This document shows, one piece after another, positions 8,566 through 17,142 of a stretch of DNA of 36,766 nt. The translations under genes and the position numbers were made by a program. The notes under the pieces are model-generated. The model saw only the letters and a list, made by a program, of their open reading frames with translations. It searched no databases and was not told the origin of the DNA. Position 1 is the stretch's first letter. Each line of letters opens with the position of its first letter. This DNA comes from Nitrospirota bacterium (GTDB taxonomy: Bacteria > Nitrospirota > Thermodesulfovibrionia > Thermodesulfovibrionales > Dissulfurispiraceae). The stretch covers positions 1 to 36,766 of the forward strand of contig JADFXI010000016.1 of assembly GCA_015233655.1 (NCBI GenBank). The letters run 5' to 3'.

Positions 8566-9159
8566 ATGGAAAGTGAATTCACAAAAATTTTTGAGCTTGT
8601 AATCGCAGCATCGTTAATAAATAATTTTGTCTTTACCAAATTTCTGGGTCTCTGCATTTTCTTCGGTGTTTCGAAGAGGATGGAGACAGCCGTCGGCATG
8701 AGTATTACCTTTACAGCTGTAATGATGATCGGCGCAGCGGTCAGCTGGATTGTCTTTAACTTCATAATGGTGCCTCTTGATATTACATTCCTGCAGATAA
8801 TAGTGTTTATCGGCATCATCGCAGGCCTGGTGCAGGCTTCCGATACTATAATGAGGAAAGTGGCCCCGGCGCTCTATTATAAACTCGGCATTTATCTGGC
8901 ACTTATCTCGACAAACTGCATAATCCTGGCGGTGCCGTTAGAGAATGCCAAGGAGCACTTTACTTTCATTCAAAGCCTTGCTTTCGGACTCGGCTCGGGG
9001 ATAGGCTTTGCTCTAGCCCTTATCATTATGGCCAGCATACGGGAAAAGCTGGAGTTGGCCGACGTGCCTGTCCCTTTCAGGGGATTGCCCATGGCTTTTG
9101 TCGTTACAGGACTTATTGCGCTGGCGTTTACCGGTTTCTCGGGATTGATAACTCTGTGA
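8566..9159 (+). CDS. rnfA: Electron transport complex subunit RnfA
   Basis: Integral membrane subunit of Rnf, 197 residues with six hydrophobic spans. The segment NNFVFTKFLGLCIFFGVSK carries the conserved core Cys, and ISTNCIILAVPLENA carries the second, as in RnfA/NqrE. It begins 16 bases after rnfE behind a G-rich ribosome binding site. A 69-base gap separates it from rnfB; that gap holds an A-tract/T-tract inverted repeat (about 9180-9213). Confidence 0.95.
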   Translation: MESEFTKIFELVIAASLINNFVFTKFLGLCIFFGVSKRMETAVGMSITFTAVMMIGAAVSWIVFNFIMVPLDITFLQIIVFIGIIAGLVQASDTIMRKVAPALYYKLGIYLALISTNCIILAVPLENAKEHFTFIQSLAFGLGSGIGFALALIIMASIREKLELADVPVPFRGLPMAFVVTGLIALAFTGFSGLITL

Positions 9160-9228
9160 TAGTGCGGGCTGCGTAGCTACAGAGAAAAAAATATATTGTT
9201 TTTTGGTTCTGTCTGGAGGTAGCAAAAT

Positions 9229-9744
9229 ATGTACGAGATGCAGAAGATAATCGCTGATATTTTGGGAGTTTTTCAGCTTTTTGATATATCCCACTATCTT
9301 ATTCCTCATGTGGGGGTCGGTGGGGCGGTGGAAGCCAAGGAGCATGTCGATATCGTCCCACTGATAAAATTCACGCTTATCTTCCTCGCGGGTGTCGGCG
9401 CTATTTTCGGTCTTGGGCTGGCCCTGGCTGCCAAGCGTTTTGCCGTTAAGATTGATCCGAGGGTGGAACAGGTCAAAGATGTCCTGGCGCATGCGCATTG
9501 CGGGGCTTGCGGGTTTGCGGGCTGTGAGCAGTATGCCGAGGCTGTTGTCAATAATAAGGATGTTTCTCCAAACCTCTGCATACCGGCAGGATCAAAAGGG
9601 GCGGAGGCGGTGGCGTTGATCACCGGCAAGAAGACAAAAGAGACAGAGAGTGCGCGGGATGGCGTCACTCTTCATTTTTTTACCGTTTTCACCGGAACAT
9701 ACCCATGGTCCACAACTACTTTCTGCCCTTCTGCAAGCATATAG
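9229..9744 (+). pseudogene. rnfB: RnfB, truncated: membrane anchor and first Fe-S domain only
   Basis: RnfB receives electrons from ferredoxin and normally has an N-terminal helix, a 4-Cys [4Fe-4S] domain and then a tandem ferredoxin domain, about 270 residues or more. Here the N-terminal helix (residues ~45-66) and the CGACGFAGCEQYAEA...LCIP cluster domain are normal up to about residue 143 (ITGKKTKETES). The frame then runs 73 bases into the antisense of pstS and stops at residue 171 with unrelated residues. Both ferredoxin [4Fe-4S] motifs are missing and no C-terminal piece is found elsewhere in the window. Either a real rearrangement or an assembly join fused rnfB to the end of pstS near 9650-9670. 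The ribosome binding site GGAGG upstream is intact. Confidence 0.85.
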
Positions 9745-10562
9745 TCAATGAACATTTGCACCGCCGGATCAGGCGTGTCCTTCACAAGCAGGAGCAATGG
9801 CCTGGTGAGCCGGTATTTGCCGTTAATGACATTCTCGTTTGACGGGGCAACTCCTTCAAATTTGAGCACTTTGAGCTGGGGGTTCTCAAGTGCGATCACT
9901 GATGAGATATAAGCTATGGCGCTTGTATTGGTTTCGAGTTTTTTCAGGTTAACGCCCTGCGAGGGGACCTGGACAGCCGAGGGCGTGAATGTTCTCTCCT
10001 TCAGGATTTCTCGTTGCATTATCTCGGTGGACCCTCCGGCTGCATCACGCATCTGCACAAGGATCGGCTTGCCTGGGAGGGCAGCATCGATGTCACGGAA
10101 TGTCTTTGCCTCACCTGAATAGATGCGTGCTACTTCTTCTTTCGTGAGGTTGCTGCGTTTGGCAAGTGGATTTCTTTTGTTGACGGCAAACGCAATGCAA
10201 TCCTTGCTTACCAGAAACTCCTTGTGGTTGCCTAGCTGGGCCTTTTCCTTTTCCTCAATGTCCCGGGAGGCCATGCCTATATGGTTAGTGCCGTCTATGA
10301 CAGACCTTACGCCGAAGCCGGAGCCGCCACCTGTCACATATATAATAACGGGCACTGCAGGCAGCGAATGGTCGATCTTGTCCCATGTCTTGTATTTCTC
10401 CATGAATTGCGTGGCAGCATCGGCAATCACAGGCAGCAGCGTTGTTGACCCGCCGATGCGAATAACGCCGTCGAAATTTTTAGTCTCCTGAGCGCCAAGG
10501 CCGGGGTCAGCCGATAAGAACAATAATGAAACAAGAAAAAGCATTGCAAATATTTTTTCCAT
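9672..10562 (-). CDS. pstS: Phosphate-binding periplasmic protein PstS
   Basis: Periplasmic phosphate receptor for the Pst transporter, 296 residues. An N-terminal signal peptide (about residues 1-24, ending DPGLGA-Q) is followed by the PstS/PBP-like fold: GGSTTLLPVIADA at residues 37-49, VTGGGSGFGVRSV, MASRDIEEKEK, and RDAAGGSTEIMQ, which supply the phosphate-binding Ser/Arg/Asp/Thr positions. AGGAGG lies 7 bases before the ATG. It is on the opposite strand from pstCAB and 7 kb away, unlike the usual pstSCAB order. Its promoter carries a Pho-box array, so it should be induced by phosphate starvation. There is no terminator after the stop; the truncated rnfB starts overlapping at once. Confidence 0.9.
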   Translation of the reverse strand: MEKIFAMLFLVSLLFLSADPGLGAQETKNFDGVIRIGGSTTLLPVIADAATQFMEKYKTWDKIDHSLPAVPVIIYVTGGGSGFGVRSVIDGTNHIGMASRDIEEKEKAQLGNHKEFLVSKDCIAFAVNKRNPLAKRSNLTKEEVARIYSGEAKTFRDIDAALPGKPILVQMRDAAGGSTEIMQREILKERTFTPSAVQVPSQGVNLKKLETNTSAIAYISSVIALENPQLKVLKFEGVAPSNENVINGKYRLTRPLLLLVKDTPDPAVQMFIDYMLAEGQKVVVDHGYVPVKTVKK

Positions 10563-10600
10563 CGCACAGCCTCCTGACGCGTATAATCATTTAGGATTCA

Positions 10601-10662
10601 AGTGTGTAATTATGTCATAACAATGTTAAGCCAAAGTTAAGGCAATGTTACATTCACGTTAC
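10601..10662 (-). promoter_or_regulatory. Tandem Pho-box array (PhoB/PhoP operator) upstream of pstS
   Basis: Five clear heptamers, and one weak one, repeat with exact 11-bp spacing. On the plus strand they are ATGTCAT at 10612, ATGTTAA at 10623, AAGTTAA at 10634, ATGTTAC at 10645 and ACGTTAC at 10656, with AGTGTGT at 10601 as a weak sixth. Read on the pstS strand they are GTAACGT, GTAACAT, TTAACTT, TTAACAT, ATGACAT. These match the PhoB/PhoP direct-repeat pattern of a 7-base box with 4-base AT-rich spacers. A possible -10 (TTATAC) lies at about 10581-10586, nearer the gene. Confidence 0.8.
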
Positions 10663-10729
10663 GGAGTCATCCTCAGGAGAAGAAATGCGACAATATTACA
10701 GCAGGGTCAGATAGCGACCAGGAGATTTT

Positions 10730-11371
10730 TTATGACTTCCATCCATACTCTCCAATGAGGGGAACGAAAATGCATGGGGTATGAAACTCCTCTACGAGCA
10801 CTCCCTTTTTCTTGCGTCCTTTGACAACGACCTGGGACATTCGATCACCCACAGGGCCCACGATTATTCCGTCTTCTCTTAACTGATTTATTATTACTAC
10901 AGGCAATTCAGGCGCAGCGGCAGTAATAATTATCCTGTCAAACGGCGACTTATCCTCCAGTCCACGGGAACCGTCACCCGTCACTACAAAAACATTATTA
11001 TATCCGAGGTCCTCAAGCCGGGCGCGGGCTTTGTCGGCCAGGACGGGTATTCTTTCTATTGTGTACACCTCCCTTGCAAGCTCTGACAGAACAGCTGCCT
11101 GGTATCCGGAGCCTGTCCCAATCTCGAGCACTTTTTCGTCTCCGGACATCGCCAGCAGTTCTGTCATAACGGCAACCATATAAGGCTGAGATATAGTCTG
11201 TCCTTCACCGATGGGAAGCGCAATGTCGTCATAGGAGCTGCCCAACATCGCCTCAGGTACGAATTTGTGACGCTGCACTTTCTTCATCGCTTCGAGGACA
11301 CGACTGTCCCTGATTCCCCGCGTAAGAAGCTGTGTTTCGACCATCATTTCTCTTAGCAGCGCATAGTCCAT
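10730..11371 (-). CDS. pcm: Protein-L-isoaspartate O-methyltransferase
   Basis: Cytosolic repair enzyme that methylates isoaspartyl residues in damaged proteins using S-adenosylmethionine. It has 213 residues, the normal length. Signatures seen are the SAM motif VLEIGTGSGYQAAVL at about residues 81-95, the family segment ALPIGEGQTISQPYMVA just before it, and the post-motif FDRIIITAAAPELP. It starts 3 bases after the end of the FAD dehydrogenase gene on the same strand. The pcm-surE pairing is common in bacteria, since both serve protein/nucleotide maintenance in stationary phase. Confidence 0.93.
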   Translation of the reverse strand: MDYALLREMMVETQLLTRGIRDSRVLEAMKKVQRHKFVPEAMLGSSYDDIALPIGEGQTISQPYMVAVMTELLAMSGDEKVLEIGTGSGYQAAVLSELAREVYTIERIPVLADKARARLEDLGYNNVFVVTGDGSRGLEDKSPFDRIIITAAAPELPVVIINQLREDGIIVGPVGDRMSQVVVKGRKKKGVLVEEFHTPCIFVPLIGEYGWKS

Positions 11372-11374
11372 TGC

Positions 11375-12757
11375 TTACCTTTGCCTTCTTATAACTTCCC
11401 GTGCCGCTATCACGCCCGAGGCCGACGCCTGTATCAGTCCCCTGCTGACACCGGCCCCGTCTCCTATCGCAAACAAGTCATGTATCTCGGTTTCGAGACA
11501 GTTTGTCAGCCTGAGCTGCATTGAATAATATTTTACTTCCACCCCATAGAGCAGCGTATGCCTGGAATTAACTCCCGGTGCTACCCTGTCCATGACCTCA
11601 AGCATCTCCAGAATATTTGATAAATAACGGTAAGGAAGCACAAAACTTAGATCACCTGGGGTCGAATCAGTCAATGTAGGCTCTACTATTCCCCTGGCTA
11701 TCCTTTCAGGCGTAGAGCGTCGGCCTTTAATCAGATCGCCCAACCGCTGCACTATGACCCCCCCGCCCAGAAAGTTGGCAAGCCGCGCAATATACATGCC
11801 GTAGGATATCGGCTCATCAAAGGGTTCTGTAAAAAAAGTGCTCGAAAGGATAGCGAAGTTCGTGTTATTTGTTCTTTTAGCTGAATAGCTGTGGCCGTTT
11901 ACGGTCCATATGCCTTTAATATGCTCTTTAACCACTTCACCATATGGATTCACGCAAAAAGTCCTGACTCTGTCATCAAATTTCTTTGAATAAAAAACCA
12001 GTTTGGGCTCATAAGTCACGCGCGTAAGCGGTTCGAGCACTGAAGCAGGCACTTCCACCCTGACCCCGATATCCACAGGGTTCTTAAGCAGGGTAAGTCT
12101 GAGTCTCCTGGATTCTGTCTCGAGCCATCTTGAAGAGGCCCGTCCCGGCGCCAGGATTACAAAGTCCGCCCGTATTTCGAGGCCGTCCCTCAGTTTAACT
12201 CCAACAACCTTCTTCTTATCGACAATTATCCTTTGCACAACCTTCTCAAATATGGTATCCGCCTTTCCATCGATGGCTTTTCTCATGTTAGATAACACGT
12301 CCCTGCACTTGTCTGTTCCGATGTGACGTATTTGAGAAGGGATAAACGTCATGTCGTTCCTGGCCGCAAGATTCTTTATTCCATTAACTGCATGGGTGTC
12401 GCTTCCATGCAGTTCTACGGGAGCGCCGTAATGGACATACAGGCCATCGACATAATCAATGAGCGCTTGAAGCTCGGCAGTCTCAATATAACGCGTGAGA
12501 AACCCGCCTATTTCCGGTGAGAGGGTCAGCTTACCGTCGCTATAAGCCCCTGCGCCACCCCAGCCGCTTACGAGTTCGCATTCCGGGCATGACATACACG
12601 CTTGTCCCTTCTTTGTGTTCATGGGACAGTGGCGGCGGTCAATGTCTTTGCCCTGTTCTATTATCAGTATTTTAAGATGGGGGGCATTGGCTATGAGTTC
12701 AAGAGCGCAAAAAATCCCTGCAGGCCCTGAACCGACAATTATCACATTATAGTCCAT
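11375..12757 (-). CDS. FAD-dependent dehydrogenase, COG2509-like
   Basis: A 460-residue cytosolic flavoprotein. The N-terminal dinucleotide-binding motif is VGSGPAGIFCALELI (residues 8-22), followed by a Cys-rich segment around residues 41-63 (CPMNTKKGQACMSCPECE) and SGWGGAGAYSDGKL. A C-terminal FAD contact, LFAIGDGAGVSRGLIQASASG, is also present. This layout is that of the widespread uncharacterised NAD(P)/FAD oxidoreductase family COG2509, whose substrate is unknown. It lies 10 bases after surE and 3 bases before pcm, so it is in one operon with them. The Cys cluster could hold a metal or be redox active. Confidence 0.85.
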   Translation of the reverse strand: MDYNVIIVGSGPAGIFCALELIANAPHLKILIIEQGKDIDRRHCPMNTKKGQACMSCPECELVSGWGGAGAYSDGKLTLSPEIGGFLTRYIETAELQALIDYVDGLYVHYGAPVELHGSDTHAVNGIKNLAARNDMTFIPSQIRHIGTDKCRDVLSNMRKAIDGKADTIFEKVVQRIIVDKKKVVGVKLRDGLEIRADFVILAPGRASSRWLETESRRLRLTLLKNPVDIGVRVEVPASVLEPLTRVTYEPKLVFYSKKFDDRVRTFCVNPYGEVVKEHIKGIWTVNGHSYSAKRTNNTNFAILSSTFFTEPFDEPISYGMYIARLANFLGGGVIVQRLGDLIKGRRSTPERIARGIVEPTLTDSTPGDLSFVLPYRYLSNILEMLEVMDRVAPGVNSRHTLLYGVEVKYYSMQLRLTNCLETEIHDLFAIGDGAGVSRGLIQASASGVIAAREVIRRQR

Positions 12758-12767
12758 AGACTCCTCG

Positions 12768-13526
12768 TCACATCTTCATCTGCCAATTATTTCTCAGATA
12801 CTCAAGCGCGGCATGATTGGTGAGGTCCAGATGGACGGGCGTCACAGACACGTACCCTTCGAGCACTGCCTGTATGTCCATATCCTCTCCCTGCTCCCAG
12901 TATGGCTTGCCTCCGCCGATCCAGTAATGCTTGTCGCCCCACGGTGAAAAGACTTCCTGAATGGCGTTATCATAAACACGCTTGCCCTGCCTCGTGATCC
13001 TCATGCCCTTGATGGATTCCAGCTTCGGAACATTCGGAACATTAACGTTCAGCAGGGTGTCGTAAGGCAGAGACTTGTCAAGTATATACCTGCCGACTTC
13101 AACAGCATAATGCATGGCAGCATCATAATGGTAAGGCCTGTCGCCGATGACCGAAACAGCAAAAGACGGAACACTTAAAATAGTCCCCTCCATCGCTGCC
13201 GATACAGTGCCGGAATAGGTTATATCATCACCCAGATTTGCACCCCTGTTAATGCCTGAAGCGATAAGGTCAGGTCTCCGTGGCAATAATTTATGCACAG
13301 CCAACGCAACGCAATCGGTCGGCGTACCGTTCACGCTATAGACATTTTCGCGCAGTTCCTCCGCTTTCAGCGGCCGGTGCAGTGTGAGGGAATGTCCCAC
13401 GGCGCTCCGCTCCCTGTCGGGAGCAACAATATATGCTTCGCCCAGTTCCTTCATTGCCTTAAATAAGGCGATGATGCCGGGGGAATGCACGCCGTCATCG
13501 TTAGTGACAAGAATCAGTGGCTGCAT
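12768..13526 (-). CDS. surE: 5'/3'-nucleotidase SurE
   Basis: Metal-dependent nucleoside-5'-monophosphatase with a Rossmann-like fold, 252 residues. The N-terminal active-site motif ILVTNDDGVHSPGI (Asp-Asp at about 9-10), the APDRERSAVGHSLTLHRPL segment and SGINRGANLGDDITYSGTVSAAMEG are diagnostic, and the metal ligands Asp, Asp, Ser and Asn are all present. It heads or continues a minus-strand operon with the RNase Z-like gene (45 bases upstream), the FAD dehydrogenase and pcm. Confidence 0.95.
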   Translation of the reverse strand: MQPLILVTNDDGVHSPGIIALFKAMKELGEAYIVAPDRERSAVGHSLTLHRPLKAEELRENVYSVNGTPTDCVALAVHKLLPRRPDLIASGINRGANLGDDITYSGTVSAAMEGTILSVPSFAVSVIGDRPYHYDAAMHYAVEVGRYILDKSLPYDTLLNVNVPNVPKLESIKGMRITRQGKRVYDNAIQEVFSPWGDKHYWIGGGKPYWEQGEDMDIQAVLEGYVSVTPVHLDLTNHAALEYLRNNWQMKM

Positions 13527-13571
13527 GGATTGTATTTAAATACTACTACAAAGCTGCGCTTCATTGTGGCT

Positions 13572-14546
13572 TTATGTCTCCTTCCTGAATTCCTGCATGG
13601 CTTCACTGTAGACCTCATCCACGCAGTGAGTGTATTTCGGCGAGAAATGTATTAGTTCGAGATGGTCTGCCCCGGCTTCGCGCGCTATCCGGCCTGACAA
13701 TGACGCAGTAAGGTGATGGCGCTCATAGGCCCGGTCCCTGTCCCTTTCGAGAAAGTATGCCTCGCAGAAAAGCACATCAGAACCGCTGGCGAATTTCACT
13801 ACCTTCTCTATGTTTTCATCGGATGGTGCGATGTCGGTTACATATGAAATCTTCTGCCCCCTGGTAATTCGTGCAATGTCCATAAGTTCAGCCATGCTGT
13901 ATTGCCTGCCGGCTACTTCAAAGACCGAAGTGCCGGGACCCCCTTCCCTGATAGCTTTTTTAAAGGCCGAGAGCCAGGGCCCGACAGGAAGGCCGCGTTC
14001 GACAAGGAGCGCTTTGTCGATGTTGATATGAAATGCCTCTTCAAGCGCATAGGCCATGACAGGTATCTGATGGGATAGCTCCACCCCCTTAATAGTGAAA
14101 AGCGGGTCCTCGACTAAAATGCCGTCAAACTCCCTGTCAGCGCCATCAACCCGCTGAAAAGACCGCGAGGCGTGAAAGCTCGCCTGCGACAACAAAGGGC
14201 CTTTTACCTCAAACACCTCTATTTCGAGCGGGTAATCTTTAATAAGGTTCCATGTATACCCTCTGAGCTTTCCCTCGACGCAATTTATAATATTCGCAGG
14301 GCCGAATATTTTGAGCGGCACCTCTCTTCTCAGGACAGTCCGCAGCAGAATGTCGAACCCGATAAAGTGATCGATGTGAGTATGAGAAACAAAGACTTCC
14401 GTAACATCCAGCAGGTTCCCCGGGCTTAATGCGCTGATATCACCCGCGTCAAAAAGCATGGCCCGGTTCTCTCTGATTATACGAATGTAAACGCAAGGAT
14501 CCCGAAATGGCCCGTTGACTGCAGCAGCATGAAAACTTGGCTTCAT
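13572..14546 (-). CDS. Metallo-beta-lactamase fold hydrolase, ribonuclease Z-like
   Basis: A 324-residue metallo-hydrolase with the zinc motif VSHTHIDHFIGFD (HxHxDH) near residues 53-65 and RNase Z-like later positions: a conserved Asp in VTDIAPSDENI, the CEAYF segment, HLTASLSGRIAREAGA, and a final His in LIHFSPKYTH. The order matches the ElaC/RNase Z tRNA 3'-processing family. At 324 residues it is of normal length, but sequence similarity alone does not prove tRNA processing. The ATG has no ribosome binding site; a TATAAT hexamer ends only about 9 bases upstream, so the mRNA may be nearly leaderless or the true promoter lies elsewhere. Confidence 0.75.
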   Translation of the reverse strand: MKPSFHAAAVNGPFRDPCVYIRIIRENRAMLFDAGDISALSPGNLLDVTEVFVSHTHIDHFIGFDILLRTVLRREVPLKIFGPANIINCVEGKLRGYTWNLIKDYPLEIEVFEVKGPLLSQASFHASRSFQRVDGADREFDGILVEDPLFTIKGVELSHQIPVMAYALEEAFHINIDKALLVERGLPVGPWLSAFKKAIREGGPGTSVFEVAGRQYSMAELMDIARITRGQKISYVTDIAPSDENIEKVVKFASGSDVLFCEAYFLERDRDRAYERHHLTASLSGRIAREAGADHLELIHFSPKYTHCVDEVYSEAMQEFRKET

Positions 14547-14587
14547 AGTGCTATAATTATAACATTTAAAAATAGAGGTAACGTTTA

Positions 14588-14620
14588 GGGAGCCCGGGAC
14601 TAAAACAGGCTTCCTTTTTT
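14588..14620 (+). terminator. Terminator-like hairpin in the leader of galT
   Basis: GGGAGCC (14588-14594) pairs with GGCTTCC (14608-14614) with one G-T wobble, and TTTTTT follows directly. It lies between the divergent RNase Z-like gene and galT, 46 bases before galT, with no plus-strand gene upstream to terminate. It could act as an attenuator for galT-glgA or mark an older gene end. Confidence 0.5.
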
Positions 14621-14665
14621 GATGCTTCTTAATCTAAATTTTTATCTGTTCCTGTAGGAGGACAT

Positions 14666-15664
14666 ATGCCTGAATTGAGAAAAGACCCCATTTCCGGACG
14701 GTGGGTGATAATATCGATAGAACGCGGGAAAAGGCCTTCGGATTTCATATCCCCTTCTCAAAAAAGGAGGGCGGGCGGGTTCTGTCCGTTTTGTCCAGGC
14801 AATGAACATACGACAACACCCGAAATCATATCGTTCAGGCCTGCCAGCACTTCTCCGAATTCACAGGGCTGGACACTCAGGGTTGTGCCCAACAAATTCC
14901 CGGCCTTGCAGATACAGGGGGAACTTTCTAAGAAAGGCGAGGGGGTCTTTGATCAGATGAACGGCGTTGGGGCCCACGAAGTTATTATCGAGACCCCGGA
15001 CCACCAGCTTTCCCTGGCCACTATGCCGCTCAGGGCGGTGGAGGACGTGTTATGGGCCTATTTCTTCAGGCTTTCAGACCTGAAGAAGGACTTCCGCCTG
15101 AAGTATGTGCTGATTTTCAAGAATGAGGGAGAAATAGCAGGCTCCTCGCTGGAGCACACCCACAGCCAGCTTATAGCCCTTCCTATCGTGCCGAAGATCG
15201 TGAAGGAAGAGATGGACTCTGCCAAGAAATATTACGAGAACAAAGAGCGCTGCATATTCTGCGATATCATCAACCAGGAATTAAGTGCGGACAAACGGGT
15301 CATATACGAGAACGACAAATACTTGTCGATTTCTCCTTTTGCGCCGCGGGAGCCCTTTGAGACATGGATCTTGCCAAAGCAGCATGAGTCTAGTTTTTCA
15401 CCTCCTGACAAGAGTTTTTCGAGCTTTGCCGAGATCCTGCAGCGAACGCTGAGGCAGCTCGACAAAGTGCTCGACTCTCCGCCATACAATTTCATCATAC
15501 ACACTTCTCCATTCAAGGATGAGATCAACGACTACTACCACTGGCATGTGGAAATTATGCCAAAACTAACCAAGACTGCCGGGTTTGAGTGGGGCTCCGG
15601 CTTCTATATAAACCCTACACCTCCGGAGGAAGCTACGAAATATATGAAAGAAGCTAAAATATGA
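14666..15664 (+). CDS. galT: Galactose-1-phosphate uridylyltransferase family (HIT superfamily)
   Basis: Nucleotidyl transferase that exchanges a hexose-1-phosphate with a nucleotide sugar through a covalent His-nucleotide intermediate. It has 332 residues. Signatures: N-terminal RKDPISGRWVIIS, the zinc-type CPFCPGNE at about residues 41-48, GSSLEHTHSQLIALP mid-protein, CIFCDI, and the active-site YYHWHVEIMPK near the C-terminus. The last reads HWH where classic GalT has HPH, a pattern seen in bacterial relatives that may act on other nucleotide sugars. GGAGG sits 5 bases before the ATG and the stop overlaps glgA by 4 bases, so its job is probably tied to glycogen rather than free galactose use. 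Confidence 0.88.
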   Translation: MPELRKDPISGRWVIISIERGKRPSDFISPSQKRRAGGFCPFCPGNEHTTTPEIISFRPASTSPNSQGWTLRVVPNKFPALQIQGELSKKGEGVFDQMNGVGAHEVIIETPDHQLSLATMPLRAVEDVLWAYFFRLSDLKKDFRLKYVLIFKNEGEIAGSSLEHTHSQLIALPIVPKIVKEEMDSAKKYYENKERCIFCDIINQELSADKRVIYENDKYLSISPFAPREPFETWILPKQHESSFSPPDKSFSSFAEILQRTLRQLDKVLDSPPYNFIIHTSPFKDEINDYYHWHVEIMPKLTKTAGFEWGSGFYINPTPPEEATKYMKEAKI

Positions 15665-17100
15665 GGATAGCCCTCGCGGCTTCTGAGGCCATCCCTTTTT
15701 CCAAAACAGGGGGACTCGCTGATGTGGTTGGAACGCTTTTCAAAGAGTATCGTACCATGAAACACGAAGTAACGCTTTTCGTTCCTTTGTATAAAAAAAC
15801 CGCTGAAATGTTCAGCGATATTATCCGCGACAGCGGCCTTGAGATTGACATACCATTGGCAGGCTCGGTAAGGAGATGCAAAGTGTATACGGCAACAATG
15901 GGCAGCCCGGCCGCAAATGTCTATTTCATCGGCAGCGAAGATTATTTCTTCCGGGACGAGTTATATGGCACATCTTCAGGAGATTACCATGATAATGACC
16001 AGCGGTTCGTTTTTTTCTCGCGGAGTGTCCTCGAGATATGCAGAAGCCGGAACATTCCTATAGACATCATGCACTGCCACGACTGGCACACAGGCCTCAT
16101 TCCGTTATACATGAAGACGTTATACAGGCAAGTCCATGCCTTCGAAAAAACTGTGTCGGTATTTACCATTCATAATCTCGGTTACCAGGGCATATTCCCG
16201 TCCCAAACTCTCGATATAACCGGTTTAGGCATGTCGGTCTTCAATCCAGAAGGTATTGAATTTTACGGAAAAGTTAATTTTCTGAAGGCAGGTATTGTAA
16301 GCGCCGATATTCTAACAACAGTAAGCAAGGCTTATGCTGAAGAAATACTTTCTCCGGAATTCGGATTTGGGCTGGACGGGGCACTCAAGACAAGGGCCTC
16401 AGACCTTTTTGGCATAGTCAACGGAATCGACTATACTCAATGGGACCCCTTCACTGATAAGTTCCTGCCGCGCAATTACGACGTATCAAACATTTCAGCA
16501 AAGGATTCCTGCAAGAGACACTTAATGGAAAAAACCTCGATGAGAAAAGATGCACCGGGTCCGCTGATGTGTTTCGTAGGGAGGCTGTCATCCCAAAAGG
16601 GGCTGGATCTGCTGTCTGATGCTGTGCCCCGTCTTATTGATAAGGGAGCAAAAGTATTGGTTGTAGGCAAAGGGGATGCAAGCTATCAGGCTGAACTCCA
16701 GACCTTAAGCGAGCGCTTCAGCGACAGTTTCTTTCTCAATACCGGATTCGATGAACCCTTTGCTCACCTGGCCTATGCCGGTTCGGATTTTTTTTTGATG
16801 CCGTCAAGGTACGAACCGTGCGGGCTCGGTCAAATGATCGCCATGAGATACGGCACCATTCCGGTGGCACACCGGACAGGCGGACTTTCAGACACTATAG
16901 AGGACGGGAAAACAGGCTTTCTCTTCGGAGAACTCAGCCTGCCGGCGTTTATGCGTGCGGCAAACCGGGCTTTCAAGGCATTCAGCGATAAGCGCTGCTT
17001 GCGGAAAATGATTAAAAACGCCATGAGCAAGGATTTTTCATTTAAAAAAGCTGCTAAGGCCTATATTGGAATTTATCAAAATGCCTTACAATTAGAGTAG
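15661..17100 (+). CDS. glgA: Glycogen synthase GlgA
   Basis: GT5-family glucosyltransferase that extends alpha-1,4-glucan from ADP-glucose. It has 479 residues, the standard size. The ADP-glucose-binding motif KTGGLADV is at residues 15-22. The HCHDWHTGLIPLY segment and the C-terminal GT-B signature SRYEPCGLGQMIAMRYGTIPVAHRTGGLSDTI are intact. It is coupled to galT by ATGA. A sensor kinase begins 42 bases downstream, so the kinase may be transcribed with the glycogen genes. Confidence 0.96.
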   Translation: MRIALAASEAIPFSKTGGLADVVGTLFKEYRTMKHEVTLFVPLYKKTAEMFSDIIRDSGLEIDIPLAGSVRRCKVYTATMGSPAANVYFIGSEDYFFRDELYGTSSGDYHDNDQRFVFFSRSVLEICRSRNIPIDIMHCHDWHTGLIPLYMKTLYRQVHAFEKTVSVFTIHNLGYQGIFPSQTLDITGLGMSVFNPEGIEFYGKVNFLKAGIVSADILTTVSKAYAEEILSPEFGFGLDGALKTRASDLFGIVNGIDYTQWDPFTDKFLPRNYDVSNISAKDSCKRHLMEKTSMRKDAPGPLMCFVGRLSSQKGLDLLSDAVPRLIDKGAKVLVVGKGDASYQAELQTLSERFSDSFFLNTGFDEPFAHLAYAGSDFFLMPSRYEPCGLGQMIAMRYGTIPVAHRTGGLSDTIEDGKTGFLFGELSLPAFMRAANRAFKAFSDKRCLRKMIKNAMSKDFSFKKAAKAYIGIYQNALQLE

Positions 17101-17142
17101 AGTGTAGAGAGCGGAGCAGTTTGCAATTTTAACGGGAGCATT

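Noticed and set aside
10123-10491. 122-codon plus-strand open frame inside pstS
   Set aside because: Antisense to a well-supported pstS with intact binding motifs.
10601-10662. Short phased repeats considered as a CRISPR fragment
   Set aside because: Unit length of 11 bp and match to Pho-box heptamers upstream of pstS explain them; there are no spacers.
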